Source: Balneola sp. (lineage in GTDB: Bacteria > Bacteroidota > Rhodothermia > Balneolales > Balneolaceae). Taken from it: a stretch of 64,000 nt of DNA. Every line of letters begins with the position of its first letter. Position 1 is the stretch's first letter. The position numbers and the translations under genes were made by a program. Shown here piece by piece: positions 1 through 10,273 of the stretch. The notes below the pieces were generated by a model. That model was not told where the DNA came from. It searched no databases and worked only from the letters and a program-made list of their open reading frames with translations. The DNA lies in the NCBI GenBank assembly GCA_028284195.1, contig JANQSE010000002.1, positions 496,001 to 560,000 of the forward strand, written 5' to 3'.

Positions 1-1
1 T

Positions 2-1090
2 GATCTTAAGAAACAGTATATTTCAATTAAAACAGAAATTGATGAGGCAATCTCAAGTGTGCTTGAAGAGACTTCCTTCATTGGGGGGGGGCATGTAAAC
101 GAATTTAACTTAGCATTTGCCAAGGATTATGGAGTGAAACATTGTATCGGCGTGGCCAATGGAACTGATGCAATTTATATTGTTTTAAAAATGCTAGGAA
201 TAGGTAGTGGAGACGAGGTTATTACAGTTGCAAATAGTTGGATATCTACCTCGGAAACAATTTCACAATGTGGTGCTAAACCTATTTTTGTGGATATAGA
301 AGAAGATTTTTATACCATAGATGTCAATAAAATAGAAGCTGCTATTACTAATAGAACAAAAGCGGTCATTCCAGTACATATATTTGGTCATCCTGCTGAT
401 TTAGATTCTATAGTAAAACTATGTGAAAAACATGATTTATATTTGATTGAGGATAGTGCTCAAGCTCATTATGCTGAGTATAAGGGACAAAGAATAGGTA
501 CTTTTGGTGATGCAGCTACTTTTAGCTTTTACCCTGGTAAAAATTTGGGTGCCTATGGAGATGCCGGATGTGTTGTGACCAATAATGATGCTCTAGCCGA
601 AAAGTGTAAAATGTTTGCTAATCATGGAGCATTAGTAAAACATAATCATTTAATGGAGGGAATAAACAGTAGATTGGATGGTTTACAAGCGGCTATTTTA
701 AAGGCAAAATTGCCATTTATACATGACTGGACTCATAAAAGAAGAGAAATTGCCAGAGAATATGACGAACATCTTAGTGGAATAAACGAAGTCGTTTATC
801 CTAAAGTAGCTGATTATGCAAGTCATGTGTTTCACTTGTACGTTATTAGAGCTAAACAAAGGGATCGGTTAAAACAATATTTAAATGAAAAAGGTATCTC
901 TACTGCTATACATTATCCGACACCTCTACCTTTATTAACTGCATATAAATCAAGAGGTTTTCGAGAAGAACATTTTCCAGTATCTTCTCGATATAGAGAT
1001 GAAATTCTTTCTCTACCTATATATCCGGAATTAGGCTTAGATAAAGTAGAATACATTTCGAATACTATAAGAGAATTTTATATTGCCTAG
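2..1090 (+). CDS. DegT/DnrJ/EryC1/StrS-family PLP aminotransferase (5' truncated by window edge)
   Basis: The open frame continues to the left window edge (DLKKQYISIKTEIDEAISSVLEETSFIGGG...). Motifs include GVANGTDAI, EDSAQAHYAEYKGQRIGTFGDAATFSFYPGKNLGAYGDAG. The listed GTG at 59 is internal. Confidence 0.93.
   Translation, partial: DLKKQYISIKTEIDEAISSVLEETSFIGGGHVNEFNLAFAKDYGVKHCIGVANGTDAIYIVLKMLGIGSGDEVITVANSWISTSETISQCGAKPIFVDIEEDFYTIDVNKIEAAITNRTKAVIPVHIFGHPADLDSIVKLCEKHDLYLIEDSAQAHYAEYKGQRIGTFGDAATFSFYPGKNLGAYGDAGCVVTNNDALAEKCKMFANHGALVKHNHLMEGINSRLDGLQAAILKAKLPFIHDWTHKRREIAREYDEHLSGINEVVYPKVADYASHVFHLYVIRAKQRDRLKQYLNEKGISTAIHYPTPLPLLTAYKSRGFREEHFPVSSRYRDEILSLPIYPELGLDKVEYISNTIREFYIA
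83..91. repeat. 9-nt G homopolymer in the DegT aminotransferase coding sequence
   Basis: ttcattGGGGGGGGGcatgta; encodes FIGGGHV. Confidence 0.95.
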
Positions 1091-1091
1091 T

Positions 1092-2318
1092 ATGAAAATT
1101 GCTATAGTATCGCAATATTCTTCACCTGTTGAATATGGTACATATCATCGTCATTTTGATTTAGGGAAAGAGCTTAGAGAGAAAGGTCATGAGGTAATAA
1201 TTGTTACTGCAAGCCATCATCATTTTCTTCACAGGGACTATACTGAAGAAGGTGTAGTAAGTAAACATAGTTTCGATTCTCTGGATACTTATTTAATTAA
1301 GACCAAATCGTATGAACATGCACATTCAGCAGTAAGAATTATTAATTGGTTCTTATTTACGATTAGATTGTTTATATATAGAAACAAAGTCTTTAAAGAT
1401 ATTCCGACACATATAATTGTTTCTTCTCCATCCTTATTCCCATTTCTAATAGGTATTTATTATAAGATTGTGAAGAGATCGAAATTTGTCATAGAACTGA
1501 GGGATATGTGGCCTCGTACCTTAATTGAAGTCGGAAAAATATCTAGATTCCACCCGTTAATATTATTAATGAGTTTTGTCGAAAAAGCAGGTTATTATTG
1601 GTCAGATTTCATTATCAGTACATTTCCGTACGGAAATAAGCACGTAAGTGAAAAAATAAAAAAGCCATTTAGACATACATGTATTCCTCAGGGTTTTGAC
1701 GATCAATATATGAGTAATAGTAAGCCCCTAAGCAATGATTATATAGGCAAATATTTACCATCAGATAAGTTTATAATTTGTTACGCGGGCACAATTGGCC
1801 TAACGAATTCACTTGATACTATTCTAGAGGCGTCTAAAAAGCTAGACAAGATGTATAAGGATATTTATTTTCTTTTTGTTGGTGAGGGGAAAATGAAAAA
1901 TGAATATCAGCAAAAGACACAGAACCAGAGTAATATTGCATTTGCTCCTCGGATTGAAAAAAGTCAAGTGCAATCGCTCCTAAAAAAAGTAAATATTGTA
2001 TATGATAGTGTAAATAATGTGCCGCTTTATGATTATGGTATTTCTAGGAATAAATGGATTGATTATATGTTTGCAGGCAAGCCAGTTCTTTTGTCATGTT
2101 CCAGTAAAGGATTAAGCATGATAAATGAGTCTGATTGTGGATTTATTGTTCCTTCAGAAAATCCAGAAGCTCTTGAACAAGAAATCGTTAGAATTAGCAG
2201 TATCAGTGAAGAATCTTTAAAAAGTATTGGATTTAAAGGCCAAAAGTTTGTTAAAGAAAACCGGACTTTTAGAGTTCTGGCGGAGCAATTAGAATCTGTA
2301 TTATTGAATGTAAAGTGA
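1092..2318 (+). CDS. Glycosyltransferase family 4 (WbuB-like)
   Basis: MKIAIVSQYSSPVEYGTYHRHFDLGKELREKGHEVIIVTA plus a C-terminal GT4 fold (ICYAGTIGLTNSLDTILEA). ATG at 1092 preferred over TTG at 1083. Confidence 0.88.
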   Translation: MKIAIVSQYSSPVEYGTYHRHFDLGKELREKGHEVIIVTASHHHFLHRDYTEEGVVSKHSFDSLDTYLIKTKSYEHAHSAVRIINWFLFTIRLFIYRNKVFKDIPTHIIVSSPSLFPFLIGIYYKIVKRSKFVIELRDMWPRTLIEVGKISRFHPLILLMSFVEKAGYYWSDFIISTFPYGNKHVSEKIKKPFRHTCIPQGFDDQYMSNSKPLSNDYIGKYLPSDKFIICYAGTIGLTNSLDTILEASKKLDKMYKDIYFLFVGEGKMKNEYQQKTQNQSNIAFAPRIEKSQVQSLLKKVNIVYDSVNNVPLYDYGISRNKWIDYMFAGKPVLLSCSSKGLSMINESDCGFIVPSENPEALEQEIVRISSISEESLKSIGFKGQKFVKENRTFRVLAEQLESVLLNVK

Positions 2319-3079
2319 AAATTGTAGTACTAACTCAGAATGACCCATTTTATCTGGGTGATCAGTTGAATTACTTGCTCGGAAGACTCCCAGAAGACGT
2401 TCAAATTGTTGGATGTGTTGTTTTTGATGTATCTCCATTTGGCAAAAGAGAGTCGTTTTGGGCAAAGGCGATTAAGACTCTAAAAATATTCGGTTTTGCT
2501 TTTTTTGTTAGATATGGTTTTAAGTTTATAAAAAGCAAGTTCGTTTCCTCGAATAAGGTGGGTAGTATTTTAGAAAAACATCAAGTTAAAAAAATAAATA
2601 TTGTTTGGAATATCAATTCCATAGAGTCGCTTGAATTGATACAGAGTTTCAATCCTGATCTCTTAGTTTCCATCGCAGGAAATCAAATTTTCAAAAAAGA
2701 TCTTATTGAGTTGGCGCCATGCGGCTGTTTAAACCTTCATACTGCACTACTTCCAAAGTATAGAGGATTAATGCCTTCTTTTTGGGTATTGAAAAATGAC
2801 GAGAAGTATACAGGTGTATCTGTATTTTTTGTTGATGAAGGTATTGATAGTGGTCCCATTTTAGTGCAAAAGAAAATTGAAATCGGGAATCGTTCGCAGG
2901 AAAGCCTTATAAGAGATACTAAAAAAATGGGCATGGATGCTATCAATGAAGCGATTAGTTTGATACAAAAAGGAGGGTATACCGTTCTTGAAAATGATGA
3001 CGAGCAGAGTACCTATTTCTCATTTCCTACCAGAAAAGATGTAATTGAATTCAAAAAGTTGGGAAAAAAATTCTACTGA
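2315..3079 (+). CDS. Formyltransferase-family protein (Met-tRNA formyltransferase-like fold)
   Basis: NLHTALLPKYRGLMPSFWVLKNDEKYTGVSVFFVDEGIDSGPILVQ matches the formyl_trans_N signature; GTG start overlaps the previous stop. Confidence 0.85.
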   Translation: MKIVVLTQNDPFYLGDQLNYLLGRLPEDVQIVGCVVFDVSPFGKRESFWAKAIKTLKIFGFAFFVRYGFKFIKSKFVSSNKVGSILEKHQVKKINIVWNINSIESLELIQSFNPDLLVSIAGNQIFKKDLIELAPCGCLNLHTALLPKYRGLMPSFWVLKNDEKYTGVSVFFVDEGIDSGPILVQKKIEIGNRSQESLIRDTKKMGMDAINEAISLIQKGGYTVLENDDEQSTYFSFPTRKDVIEFKKLGKKFY

Positions 3080-3086
3080 TTATATT

Positions 3087-3938
3087 ATGAAACACGCTCT
3101 TTCCTTTGATATTGAAGACTGGTTTCATATAGTTGATATAGATGAATTGGAAGACCGAGATAAATGGGATTCTTTTCCAACTTTAGTTGAAGAGAAGACA
3201 GATCTTATCCTAAATATTCTAAGTGAATATGGTACTAAAGGTACATTTTTTGTGCTAGGGTGGATTGCACAAAGATATCCAAGTATTAGTAAAAAAATTG
3301 TTGACCAAGGCCATGAGTTAGGTACTCACTCTTTTTGGCATCATAGAGTTTATGAGCTTACTCCTGAGACATTTTATGATGATTTAAAGCTCTCCATAGA
3401 TGTTTTGCAAGATCAAACAGGAGTACATATAAAAGGGTTTCGAGCGCCTTCATTTTCAATTACTCCAGGTAACGAGTGGGCCTTTGACATTATAAAAGAA
3501 GTGGGATTGGAGTATGACGCTAGTCTGTTTCCTGCCCAAAGAGGGCATGGTGGGTACCCTTGTGTACAAGAAGTTCATCAAATTAAGCTCTTTGAGGGTA
3601 CATTACCAGAGCTGCCCATGAGCGTACTAAAAAAAGGCCCTGTTCGGATACCATTTAGTGGAGGTGGGTATTTACGATTTCTACCATACAAGATAATTAG
3701 CAGTGGATTTGATAAGTTTGAGAATGAAGGAATACCTGTAGTCGTATATTTACATCCACGAGATTTTGCTCCTGATTGTCCAAGAGTAAAGATGCCTATG
3801 CACAGAAGGTTTAAGTCTTATACAGGTTTGGGTACTACTGAGAGTAAGTTACGAGGTTTACTTCAGAATTTTAAATTTGACACATGCGAAAACGTTATCA
3901 TTGACTGCTTAAAGAATTGTTCAACTTCAGAAGTTTAG
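3087..3938 (+). CDS. Polysaccharide deacetylase, DUF3473/exosortase-locus type
   Basis: HALSFDIEDWFHI, GTKGTFFVLGWIAQRYP, GHELGTHSFWHHRVYELTPETF, GFRAPSFSIT, YLHPRDF. ATG at 3087. Confidence 0.88.
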   Translation: MKHALSFDIEDWFHIVDIDELEDRDKWDSFPTLVEEKTDLILNILSEYGTKGTFFVLGWIAQRYPSISKKIVDQGHELGTHSFWHHRVYELTPETFYDDLKLSIDVLQDQTGVHIKGFRAPSFSITPGNEWAFDIIKEVGLEYDASLFPAQRGHGGYPCVQEVHQIKLFEGTLPELPMSVLKKGPVRIPFSGGGYLRFLPYKIISSGFDKFENEGIPVVVYLHPRDFAPDCPRVKMPMHRRFKSYTGLGTTESKLRGLLQNFKFDTCENVIIDCLKNCSTSEV

Positions 3939-3951
3939 AGAAGGTTGCATA

Positions 3952-5286
3952 ATGAATAATCTGGATAAAATAATAAGTAATATTACGAGCAGAAATTATA
4001 CCGTTGGTATTGTGGGTCTTGGATACGTTGGCTTACCTTTGATGTGGACATTCCATGAAAATGATTTAGATGTTTTAGGTTTCGATGTTGATGAATCAAA
4101 AATTAAGTGTCTAAAAGAGGGTAAGCCTTACATAAAGCATCTTGGAGACGAAATGATGGCTAAACTTGCCAAGTCTAATCGAATTGATGCTACAACTGAC
4201 TTCTCACGATTAAATGAAGTTGATGCGATTTTAATGTGTGTGCCAACTCCATTAGATCATCATCGTGAACCTGATATGAGCTATGTTCAAGTTACTACTG
4301 AAACAATATCTAAATTTTTACGAGAAGGACAGCTAGTAATTCTAGAATCTACTACCTATCCTGGAACAACTGAAGAGTTAATTATTCCGATTCTGGAAAA
4401 AAATTCAGGTCTGAAAGCAGGTGAAGATTTTTATGTTGCTTATAGTCCCGAAAGAGAAGATCCGGGTAACCCGAATTTTAATACTGCAAAGATTCCAAAG
4501 GTTGTTGGTGGTCATGGAGAGGAAGCGCTTGAGCTAGCTAAAGCTCTTTATGATACTTCTATAGTAAAGACCGTTCCGGTTTCAGATACTAAAACAGCAG
4601 AAGCAGTAAAAATTACAGAGAATGTGTTTCGCGCAGTCAATATTGCTTTGGTTAATGAACTCAAAGTGGTATTTCAAAAGATGGGAATTGATGTACATGA
4701 AGTATTGGATGCTGCCGCTACCAAACCTTTTGGTTTCATGAAATTTACTCCCGGGCCGGGATTAGGAGGACATTGTATACCTATTGATCCCTTCTATCTA
4801 ACCTGGAAGGCCAGAGAGTTTCAGGAGAATACACGATTTATTGAATTGGCAGGAGAGATAAATACGAATATGCCTCGCTATGTTATTCAGCAAACGATGA
4901 ATGCCTTAAATGATTATAAGAAGTCAATTAATGGCTCCCGAATGCTTGTTATTGGCTTAGCATATAAACCTGATGTTGATGATATGAGGGAAAGTCCTAC
5001 GTTTGTTTTGATGGATGAGTTAAAAGAATTAGGAGCTGAAGTAGATTACTATGATCCGTTTATTCCTGTAGTTACTCCTACCCGGGGACATGCTGATTGG
5101 ACTGGAAAGAAGTCTATTGAATGGGATAGTAATGTAATTGCTCAATATGATGGTGTGATTATCGCAACTAATCATAAGGAAATTGATTACGAGGCTCTTC
5201 TGGAATGTGCCCAGCTTATTGTTGACACCAGAAATGTATATCCTAAAAAAATTGCTTCACAAGTAACAACCATTTATAAAGCCTAA
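3952..5286 (+). CDS. Nucleotide-sugar dehydrogenase (UDP-N-acetylglucosamine 6-dehydrogenase, WbpA/WecC-like)
   Basis: GIVGLGYVGLPLMWTF, ESTTYPGTTEE, YSPEREDPGN, PGPGLGGHCIPIDPFYLTWKA. Confidence 0.9.
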   Translation: MNNLDKIISNITSRNYTVGIVGLGYVGLPLMWTFHENDLDVLGFDVDESKIKCLKEGKPYIKHLGDEMMAKLAKSNRIDATTDFSRLNEVDAILMCVPTPLDHHREPDMSYVQVTTETISKFLREGQLVILESTTYPGTTEELIIPILEKNSGLKAGEDFYVAYSPEREDPGNPNFNTAKIPKVVGGHGEEALELAKALYDTSIVKTVPVSDTKTAEAVKITENVFRAVNIALVNELKVVFQKMGIDVHEVLDAAATKPFGFMKFTPGPGLGGHCIPIDPFYLTWKAREFQENTRFIELAGEINTNMPRYVIQQTMNALNDYKKSINGSRMLVIGLAYKPDVDDMRESPTFVLMDELKELGAEVDYYDPFIPVVTPTRGHADWTGKKSIEWDSNVIAQYDGVIIATNHKEIDYEALLECAQLIVDTRNVYPKKIASQVTTIYKA

Positions 5287-5360
5287 ATAGGATATTTTAT
5301 AGCAGGTGGCAGGTAACGAAAATAAACTTTATATTTTCCCCCTCAAGTAAAAAGGCTTAT

Positions 5361-6563
5361 ATGCTTAACTGGATTTCAGAGGGATGGCTTCAAGGGGTAC
5401 TAGCTGCAATAGCTGGTTTTATTATTGTATATAAAAGTATTCCTGTATTAATTAAGGTTGCCTACCATAAAGATTTATATGATAAACCGGATGGAGATCG
5501 CAAGGTTCATACTCGGTATATCCCTACACTTGGTGGAGTTGGCATATTTATAGCCCTGATATTAAGTTTTCTTTTTAGCGGATTTGCAGGCTCACTAAGT
5601 TGGACACCATATTTGATTGGTGCACTAACAGGGTTATTCTTTTGTGGACTTAAGGACGATTTAATAGGTTTGTCCCCCAAGAAAAAGCTTTTAATAGAAA
5701 TTGCTATGGTGGGGATTATCTTGTTAGGCTCCGGAGCAACAATCAACCATTTTGGTGGTGTATTAGGTATATATGAAATCCCTCTGTGGCTGGCTATTGG
5801 AGTGAGCATGTTTACCATGATCGTGGTAATTAATGCCTATAATCTTATTGATGGGATTGATGGGTTGGCTGGTGGCATTGGGGCGATAGCTTCAGCAGCT
5901 TTTGGAGTAGGTTTTTGGGTCGCAGGTGAGATAGAACTAGCTTATTTGGCCATACTTACATCTGTTGTGCTAATAGGTTATTTGTTCCACAATTTTCATC
6001 CGGCATCCATTTTTATGGGAGATACTGGTTCTTTAGTTATTGGATTTTTGCTAAGTGTGTTTGTGGTACAATTCGTTCCTCTAAGTCAAACTATTGAATT
6101 TAAAAATGTGTTTGGAGGAGCTTCTCCAATACTACCGGTAGCTTTTTTGGCAGTACCTCTGTATGATACCATACGGGCATTTATCAGAAGAATAAGGCGC
6201 GGTAAATCTCCTTTCGATGCTGATTCAGATCATATTCATCATGCGTTACTTAAGATGGGGTGGGGTCAGCGCAGAACAGTTGCTTATTTATATCTGGCTG
6301 TAATTACTATTATTGCTACAGCTTATGTGACCACTTTCTTAAGCGTAAATTTATCGTTAGTTATTATACTATTAATGACTGTTTGCTTGTTTCCTACCAA
6401 TGGTTTTAAGCGTCGCCTTTTGTCAAAATTAGGATGGGATATAGAGAGTTCTTTCAGATCAGATGAGTACGAAACACTTTATGAGCATTTGAGAGAAGCT
6501 CAGGAAAAAACCAGCAAACATCGAAAACAAGAACCACGAAAAAAAGCTTCTTTTGAAGCTTAA
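5361..6563 (+). CDS. MraY/WecA-family undecaprenyl-phosphate glycosyl-1-phosphate transferase
   Basis: Multi-TM; KVHTRYIPTLGGVGIF, NAYNLIDGIDGLAGG, HPASIFMGDTGSLVIGF, DSDHIHHALLKMG. Confidence 0.9.
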   Translation: MLNWISEGWLQGVLAAIAGFIIVYKSIPVLIKVAYHKDLYDKPDGDRKVHTRYIPTLGGVGIFIALILSFLFSGFAGSLSWTPYLIGALTGLFFCGLKDDLIGLSPKKKLLIEIAMVGIILLGSGATINHFGGVLGIYEIPLWLAIGVSMFTMIVVINAYNLIDGIDGLAGGIGAIASAAFGVGFWVAGEIELAYLAILTSVVLIGYLFHNFHPASIFMGDTGSLVIGFLLSVFVVQFVPLSQTIEFKNVFGGASPILPVAFLAVPLYDTIRAFIRRIRRGKSPFDADSDHIHHALLKMGWGQRRTVAYLYLAVITIIATAYVTTFLSVNLSLVIILLMTVCLFPTNGFKRRLLSKLGWDIESSFRSDEYETLYEHLREAQEKTSKHRKQEPRKKASFEA

Positions 6564-6600
6564 TTGATCTGAGCTTTTTTATGGTTTTCAGGCTATAAGC
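6544..6600 (+). terminator. Candidate intrinsic terminator(s) after the WecA-like gene
   Basis: AAGCTTC-TTTT-GAAGCTT hairpin overlapping the stop, followed by a second AAGCT...AGCTTTTTT pairing. Confidence 0.4.
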
Positions 6601-6688
6601 ACTTTTTGTTGTGTTCTCTGTGTCTTGCAATAAGCTTAAATTTTTTCCTTACCTTCTTTAGTTAAATAATTAAAAGCTTAGTTTTTTT

Positions 6689-7861
6689 ATGAAAATAGCA
6701 GTAGCCGGTACCGGTTATGTGGGCTTATCACTTGCGGTTTTGTTAGCCCAGAAAAATGAAGTTACAGCGGTAGATATAATTGATGAAAAAGTGGGCATGA
6801 TAAACAATCGTGTTTCACCCATTTCTGATCTAGAAATAGAGTCGTTTTTAAGAGAGAAAGAGTTGAATTTGCAGGCTACTTTGGATTCAGCCTCGGCTTA
6901 TAAAAATGCGGACTTCATAATAATAGCAACTCCAACAAACTATGATCCTGAAAATAATTTCTTTGATACCAGTTCCGTGGAAGCTGTTATTAAAGAGGCT
7001 AAAGAAGCAAACCCGGATGCGATCATGGTTATCAAATCTACCGTACCTGTTGGGTATGTTAAGAGAACCAAAAAGGAGCTTAATGTAGATAATCTGATTT
7101 TTTCTCCTGAGTTTTTAAGAGAAGGAAAAGCACTGTACGACAACTTGTATCCCTCCAGAATTGTTGTTGGTGAACGATCGGAGAGGGCTAAGGTATTTGC
7201 TGATCTGCTGATTGAAGGAGCCGAAAAACCAGCAGATGAAATCTCTGTTCTTTTCACAGATTCTACAGAAGCAGAGGCAATAAAGCTGTTTTCGAATACC
7301 TATCTGGCTATGAGAGTGGCTTATTTTAACGAATTAGATTCTTACTGCGAAACTCATCAATTAAGTTCGGAACAGGTTATTGAAGGAGTAGGATTGGATC
7401 CAAGAATTGGGGATCATTACAATAACCCATCCTTTGGTTATGGAGGGTATTGTTTACCTAAAGACACCAAACAGTTGCTCGCTAATTTTCAGGATGTGCC
7501 TAACAATCTTATTCGTGCCATTGTGGATGCAAATCGCACCCGAAAAGATTTTATTGCCCGGCAGATATGGAAAAATGACCCGGATGTGGTAGGTATCTAT
7601 CGTCTGGTTATGAAGCAGGGTTCAGATAATTTCAGAGCCAGTGCTATTCAGGGTATAATGAAGCGCATTAAAGCAAAAGGAATAGAGGTTGTAGTATATG
7701 AACCGTATTTGAAGGAAAATGAGTTTTATCATTCCAAAGTAATACGGGATTTGAATGAATTTAAAGGCATCTCTGATGTAATTGTGGCCAACCGAATGGT
7801 GGAAGAAATCGAAGATGTAAAAGAAAAGGTTTATACCCGGGACCTGTTTGGCCAAGACTAA
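6689..7861 (+). CDS. UDP-glucose/GDP-mannose dehydrogenase family protein (Ugd-like)
   Basis: [69 protein letters not shown]. Confidence 0.92.
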   Translation: MKIAVAGTGYVGLSLAVLLAQKNEVTAVDIIDEKVGMINNRVSPISDLEIESFLREKELNLQATLDSASAYKNADFIIIATPTNYDPENNFFDTSSVEAVIKEAKEANPDAIMVIKSTVPVGYVKRTKKELNVDNLIFSPEFLREGKALYDNLYPSRIVVGERSERAKVFADLLIEGAEKPADEISVLFTDSTEAEAIKLFSNTYLAMRVAYFNELDSYCETHQLSSEQVIEGVGLDPRIGDHYNNPSFGYGGYCLPKDTKQLLANFQDVPNNLIRAIVDANRTRKDFIARQIWKNDPDVVGIYRLVMKQGSDNFRASAIQGIMKRIKAKGIEVVVYEPYLKENEFYHSKVIRDLNEFKGISDVIVANRMVEEIEDVKEKVYTRDLFGQD

Positions 7862-7930
7862 ATTTGGTTGGTAGTTATTGATTAATATCTCTTCTATTTT
7901 ACATCAACAGACGTTACATAAAATTAGTTA

Positions 7931-8962
7931 ATGAACAGAGTTAAGTTTTCGGTATTAGGGTTCGGACGAATAGGTCAAAGACATGCAAAAATTATACATG
8001 AATATCCAGATTCTGATCTGATTTCAATAGTTGATACCAATCCTGAACATTTACTTGAATCAGATACTTTGGGACTTCACAAAGAACTTTTCATGTTTTC
8101 ATGTATCAAAGATTTTCTTTTGAAGGATCAGAATCAGACAGATATTGTTTCAATAGCAACACCAAATGGTTTCCATACCGATTATGCCATTCAGTTAATG
8201 AAGGCCGGCTATCATGTGCTTATTGAAAAACCAATGGGTCTGTCCTCTGTTTCATGCGAGGAGGTGCTATCGACAATGATTGAAACCGGAAAGCAGGCTT
8301 TTGTAGTAAAGCAGAACAGATACAGCCCTCCATCGCTATGGCTAAAAAATATTGTTGATAATAAGATTATTGGAGACATACTAATGGTTCAGACCAATTG
8401 CTATTGGAATAGAGACGAACGCTATTATTCAACCAGTGAGTGGAGAGGAACAAGAGATTTAGATGGTGGAGCTTTGTTTACGCAGTTCAGTCATTTTGTG
8501 GATTTGTTATATTGGGTGTTTGGGGATATACAGAACGTAACTGCGAGCGTGAAAAATTTTACCCATCCAAATTTAAAAGACTTTGATGATTCAGGGTTTG
8601 CCCAATTCGAGTTTATTAAAGGCGGCATTGGCAGTTTAAATTATTCCACGTCCTGCTGGGGGCAAAATATGGAGAGCAGTATTACGGTAATCGGAACAAA
8701 AGGAAGTGTTAAAGTTGGCGGACAGTACATGAATGAGATTGAGTATTGCCATATAGAAGATTACAAAATGCCTGAACTGCCTGAAACGAATCCACCCAAT
8801 GATTACGGGCCATATAAAGGAAGCGCGGCCAATCATCATTATGTAATTGAAAATGTAGTAAATGCACTGAGTGGGAATGAATCGACTACAACCAATGCTT
8901 TTGAAGGGATGAAAGTAGTAGGTTTTATTGAGAAGATTTACAGAGCAGCAGCTTTTATTTAA
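7931..8962 (+). CDS. Gfo/Idh/MocA-family oxidoreductase (WbpB-like)
   Basis: KFSVLGFGRIGQRHAKII, ATPNGFHTDYAIQLMKAGYHVLIEKPMGLS, GGALFTQFSHFVDLLYW. Confidence 0.9.
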   Translation: MNRVKFSVLGFGRIGQRHAKIIHEYPDSDLISIVDTNPEHLLESDTLGLHKELFMFSCIKDFLLKDQNQTDIVSIATPNGFHTDYAIQLMKAGYHVLIEKPMGLSSVSCEEVLSTMIETGKQAFVVKQNRYSPPSLWLKNIVDNKIIGDILMVQTNCYWNRDERYYSTSEWRGTRDLDGGALFTQFSHFVDLLYWVFGDIQNVTASVKNFTHPNLKDFDDSGFAQFEFIKGGIGSLNYSTSCWGQNMESSITVIGTKGSVKVGGQYMNEIEYCHIEDYKMPELPETNPPNDYGPYKGSAANHHYVIENVVNALSGNESTTTNAFEGMKVVGFIEKIYRAAAFI

Positions 8963-9097
8963 ATAGTTGTTGATTAAAAATTTATAAGTTTAAAACTAGC
9001 TGGTTGCTGGCAAAGTAATTCTTGGTATTTAGTTTTGAATTTTAATGTTAAGTTAGTGTCCACATCTTAATCAAAACTTGCATAAAACTTCTAACCA

Positions 9098-10273
9098 TTG
9101 ATGAGAATTCCTCTTCTTGATCTAACGGCTCAATACGATTTTATAAAAACCGAAGTGGATGAGGCTGTTCAAAATGTTCTTGATACGCAGCATTTCATTA
9201 TGGGTGAGCCTGTGAAGAAATTTGAATCAAAAGTGAATGGGTATATAGGTTCAAATTATGCTTTTGGTTGTGCATCAGGGTCAGATGCTCTGTTGTTAGC
9301 CTTAATGGCTATTGATATTCAACCAGGGGATTATGTAATTACTTCTCCGTTTACTTTTTTTGCTACTGCCGGAGCCATTTCAAGGCTGGGGGCAATTCCA
9401 ATTTTTATAGATGTAGAATACGATAGCTTTAATATAGACCCGGAAAAAGTTCGGGCATTTTTAGAAGGGGAAGATGAGCTTGCTAAAAAAATAAATGCCC
9501 CAAAAGAAAAAATTAAAGCAATCATCCCTGTCCATTTATATGGTCAAGTGGCAGATATGGATCCAATTATGAATATAGCCAAAGAGTATAATCTATTTGT
9601 TATAGAAGATGCAGCTCAGTCAATTGGTTCTAAATATAAAGATCACTCGGCAGGCACTATGGGCGATTTTGGATGTTTTAGTTTTTTCCCTAGCAAGAAT
9701 TTGGGTGCTTATGGTGATGCCGGACTTATCACTGTTAAAGATGAGGGTCTGGCTGAAAAAGTGGATATGTTAAGGCTTCATGGTGCCAGGCCAAAGTATC
9801 ATCATAAATATGTAGGAATAAACAGCCGGCTAGATACCATCCAGGCGGCAATTCTCGAAGTAAAACTAAAATACCTTGAAGAATGGTCCACAAGGAGAAG
9901 AGAAATTGCATTGTTGTATAATGAACTTTTTGAAGAGGCCGGGTTGATTCGAGAGGGAATTACATTACCAAAAGAAACGACCGGAAATCCTGAAACAAGC
10001 GGTGTTCATATCTATCACCAATATACTGTTCGAATCAATCATCGTGATGAACTGGCTAAACATTTAAAAGAAAAAGGAATTGGTCACGCAGTGTATTATC
10101 CAATTCCACTACATGAACAGGAATGTTTTGCAGGTTTAGGGTACCAATCCATGGATTGTCCGATAGCTTATGAAGCAGGTAGGCAGGTCATCTCTCTCCC
10201 TATTTATCCTGAGTTGACAGAAGAAAAAATTCAGTATGTAGTTAAAACCATTTCTGAATTTATCAGGGGTTAA
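9098..10273 (+). CDS. DegT/DnrJ/EryC1/StrS aminotransferase (WbpE-like)
   Basis: IPLLDLTAQYDFIKTEVDEAV, GCASGSDALLLAL, EDAAQSIGSKYKDHSAGTMGDFGCFSFFPSKNLGAYGDAG. Confidence 0.93.
   Translation: MMRIPLLDLTAQYDFIKTEVDEAVQNVLDTQHFIMGEPVKKFESKVNGYIGSNYAFGCASGSDALLLALMAIDIQPGDYVITSPFTFFATAGAISRLGAIPIFIDVEYDSFNIDPEKVRAFLEGEDELAKKINAPKEKIKAIIPVHLYGQVADMDPIMNIAKEYNLFVIEDAAQSIGSKYKDHSAGTMGDFGCFSFFPSKNLGAYGDAGLITVKDEGLAEKVDMLRLHGARPKYHHKYVGINSRLDTIQAAILEVKLKYLEEWSTRRREIALLYNELFEEAGLIREGITLPKETTGNPETSGVHIYHQYTVRINHRDELAKHLKEKGIGHAVYYPIPLHEQECFAGLGYQSMDCPIAYEAGRQVISLPIYPELTEEKIQYVVKTISEFIRG

Noticed and set aside
9031-9058. AGTTTTGAATTTTAATGTTAAGTTAGTG, resembling the S23-cassette TIR
   Set aside because: Similarity is limited to AT-rich stretches with several mismatches and no partner repeat; chance is adequate.
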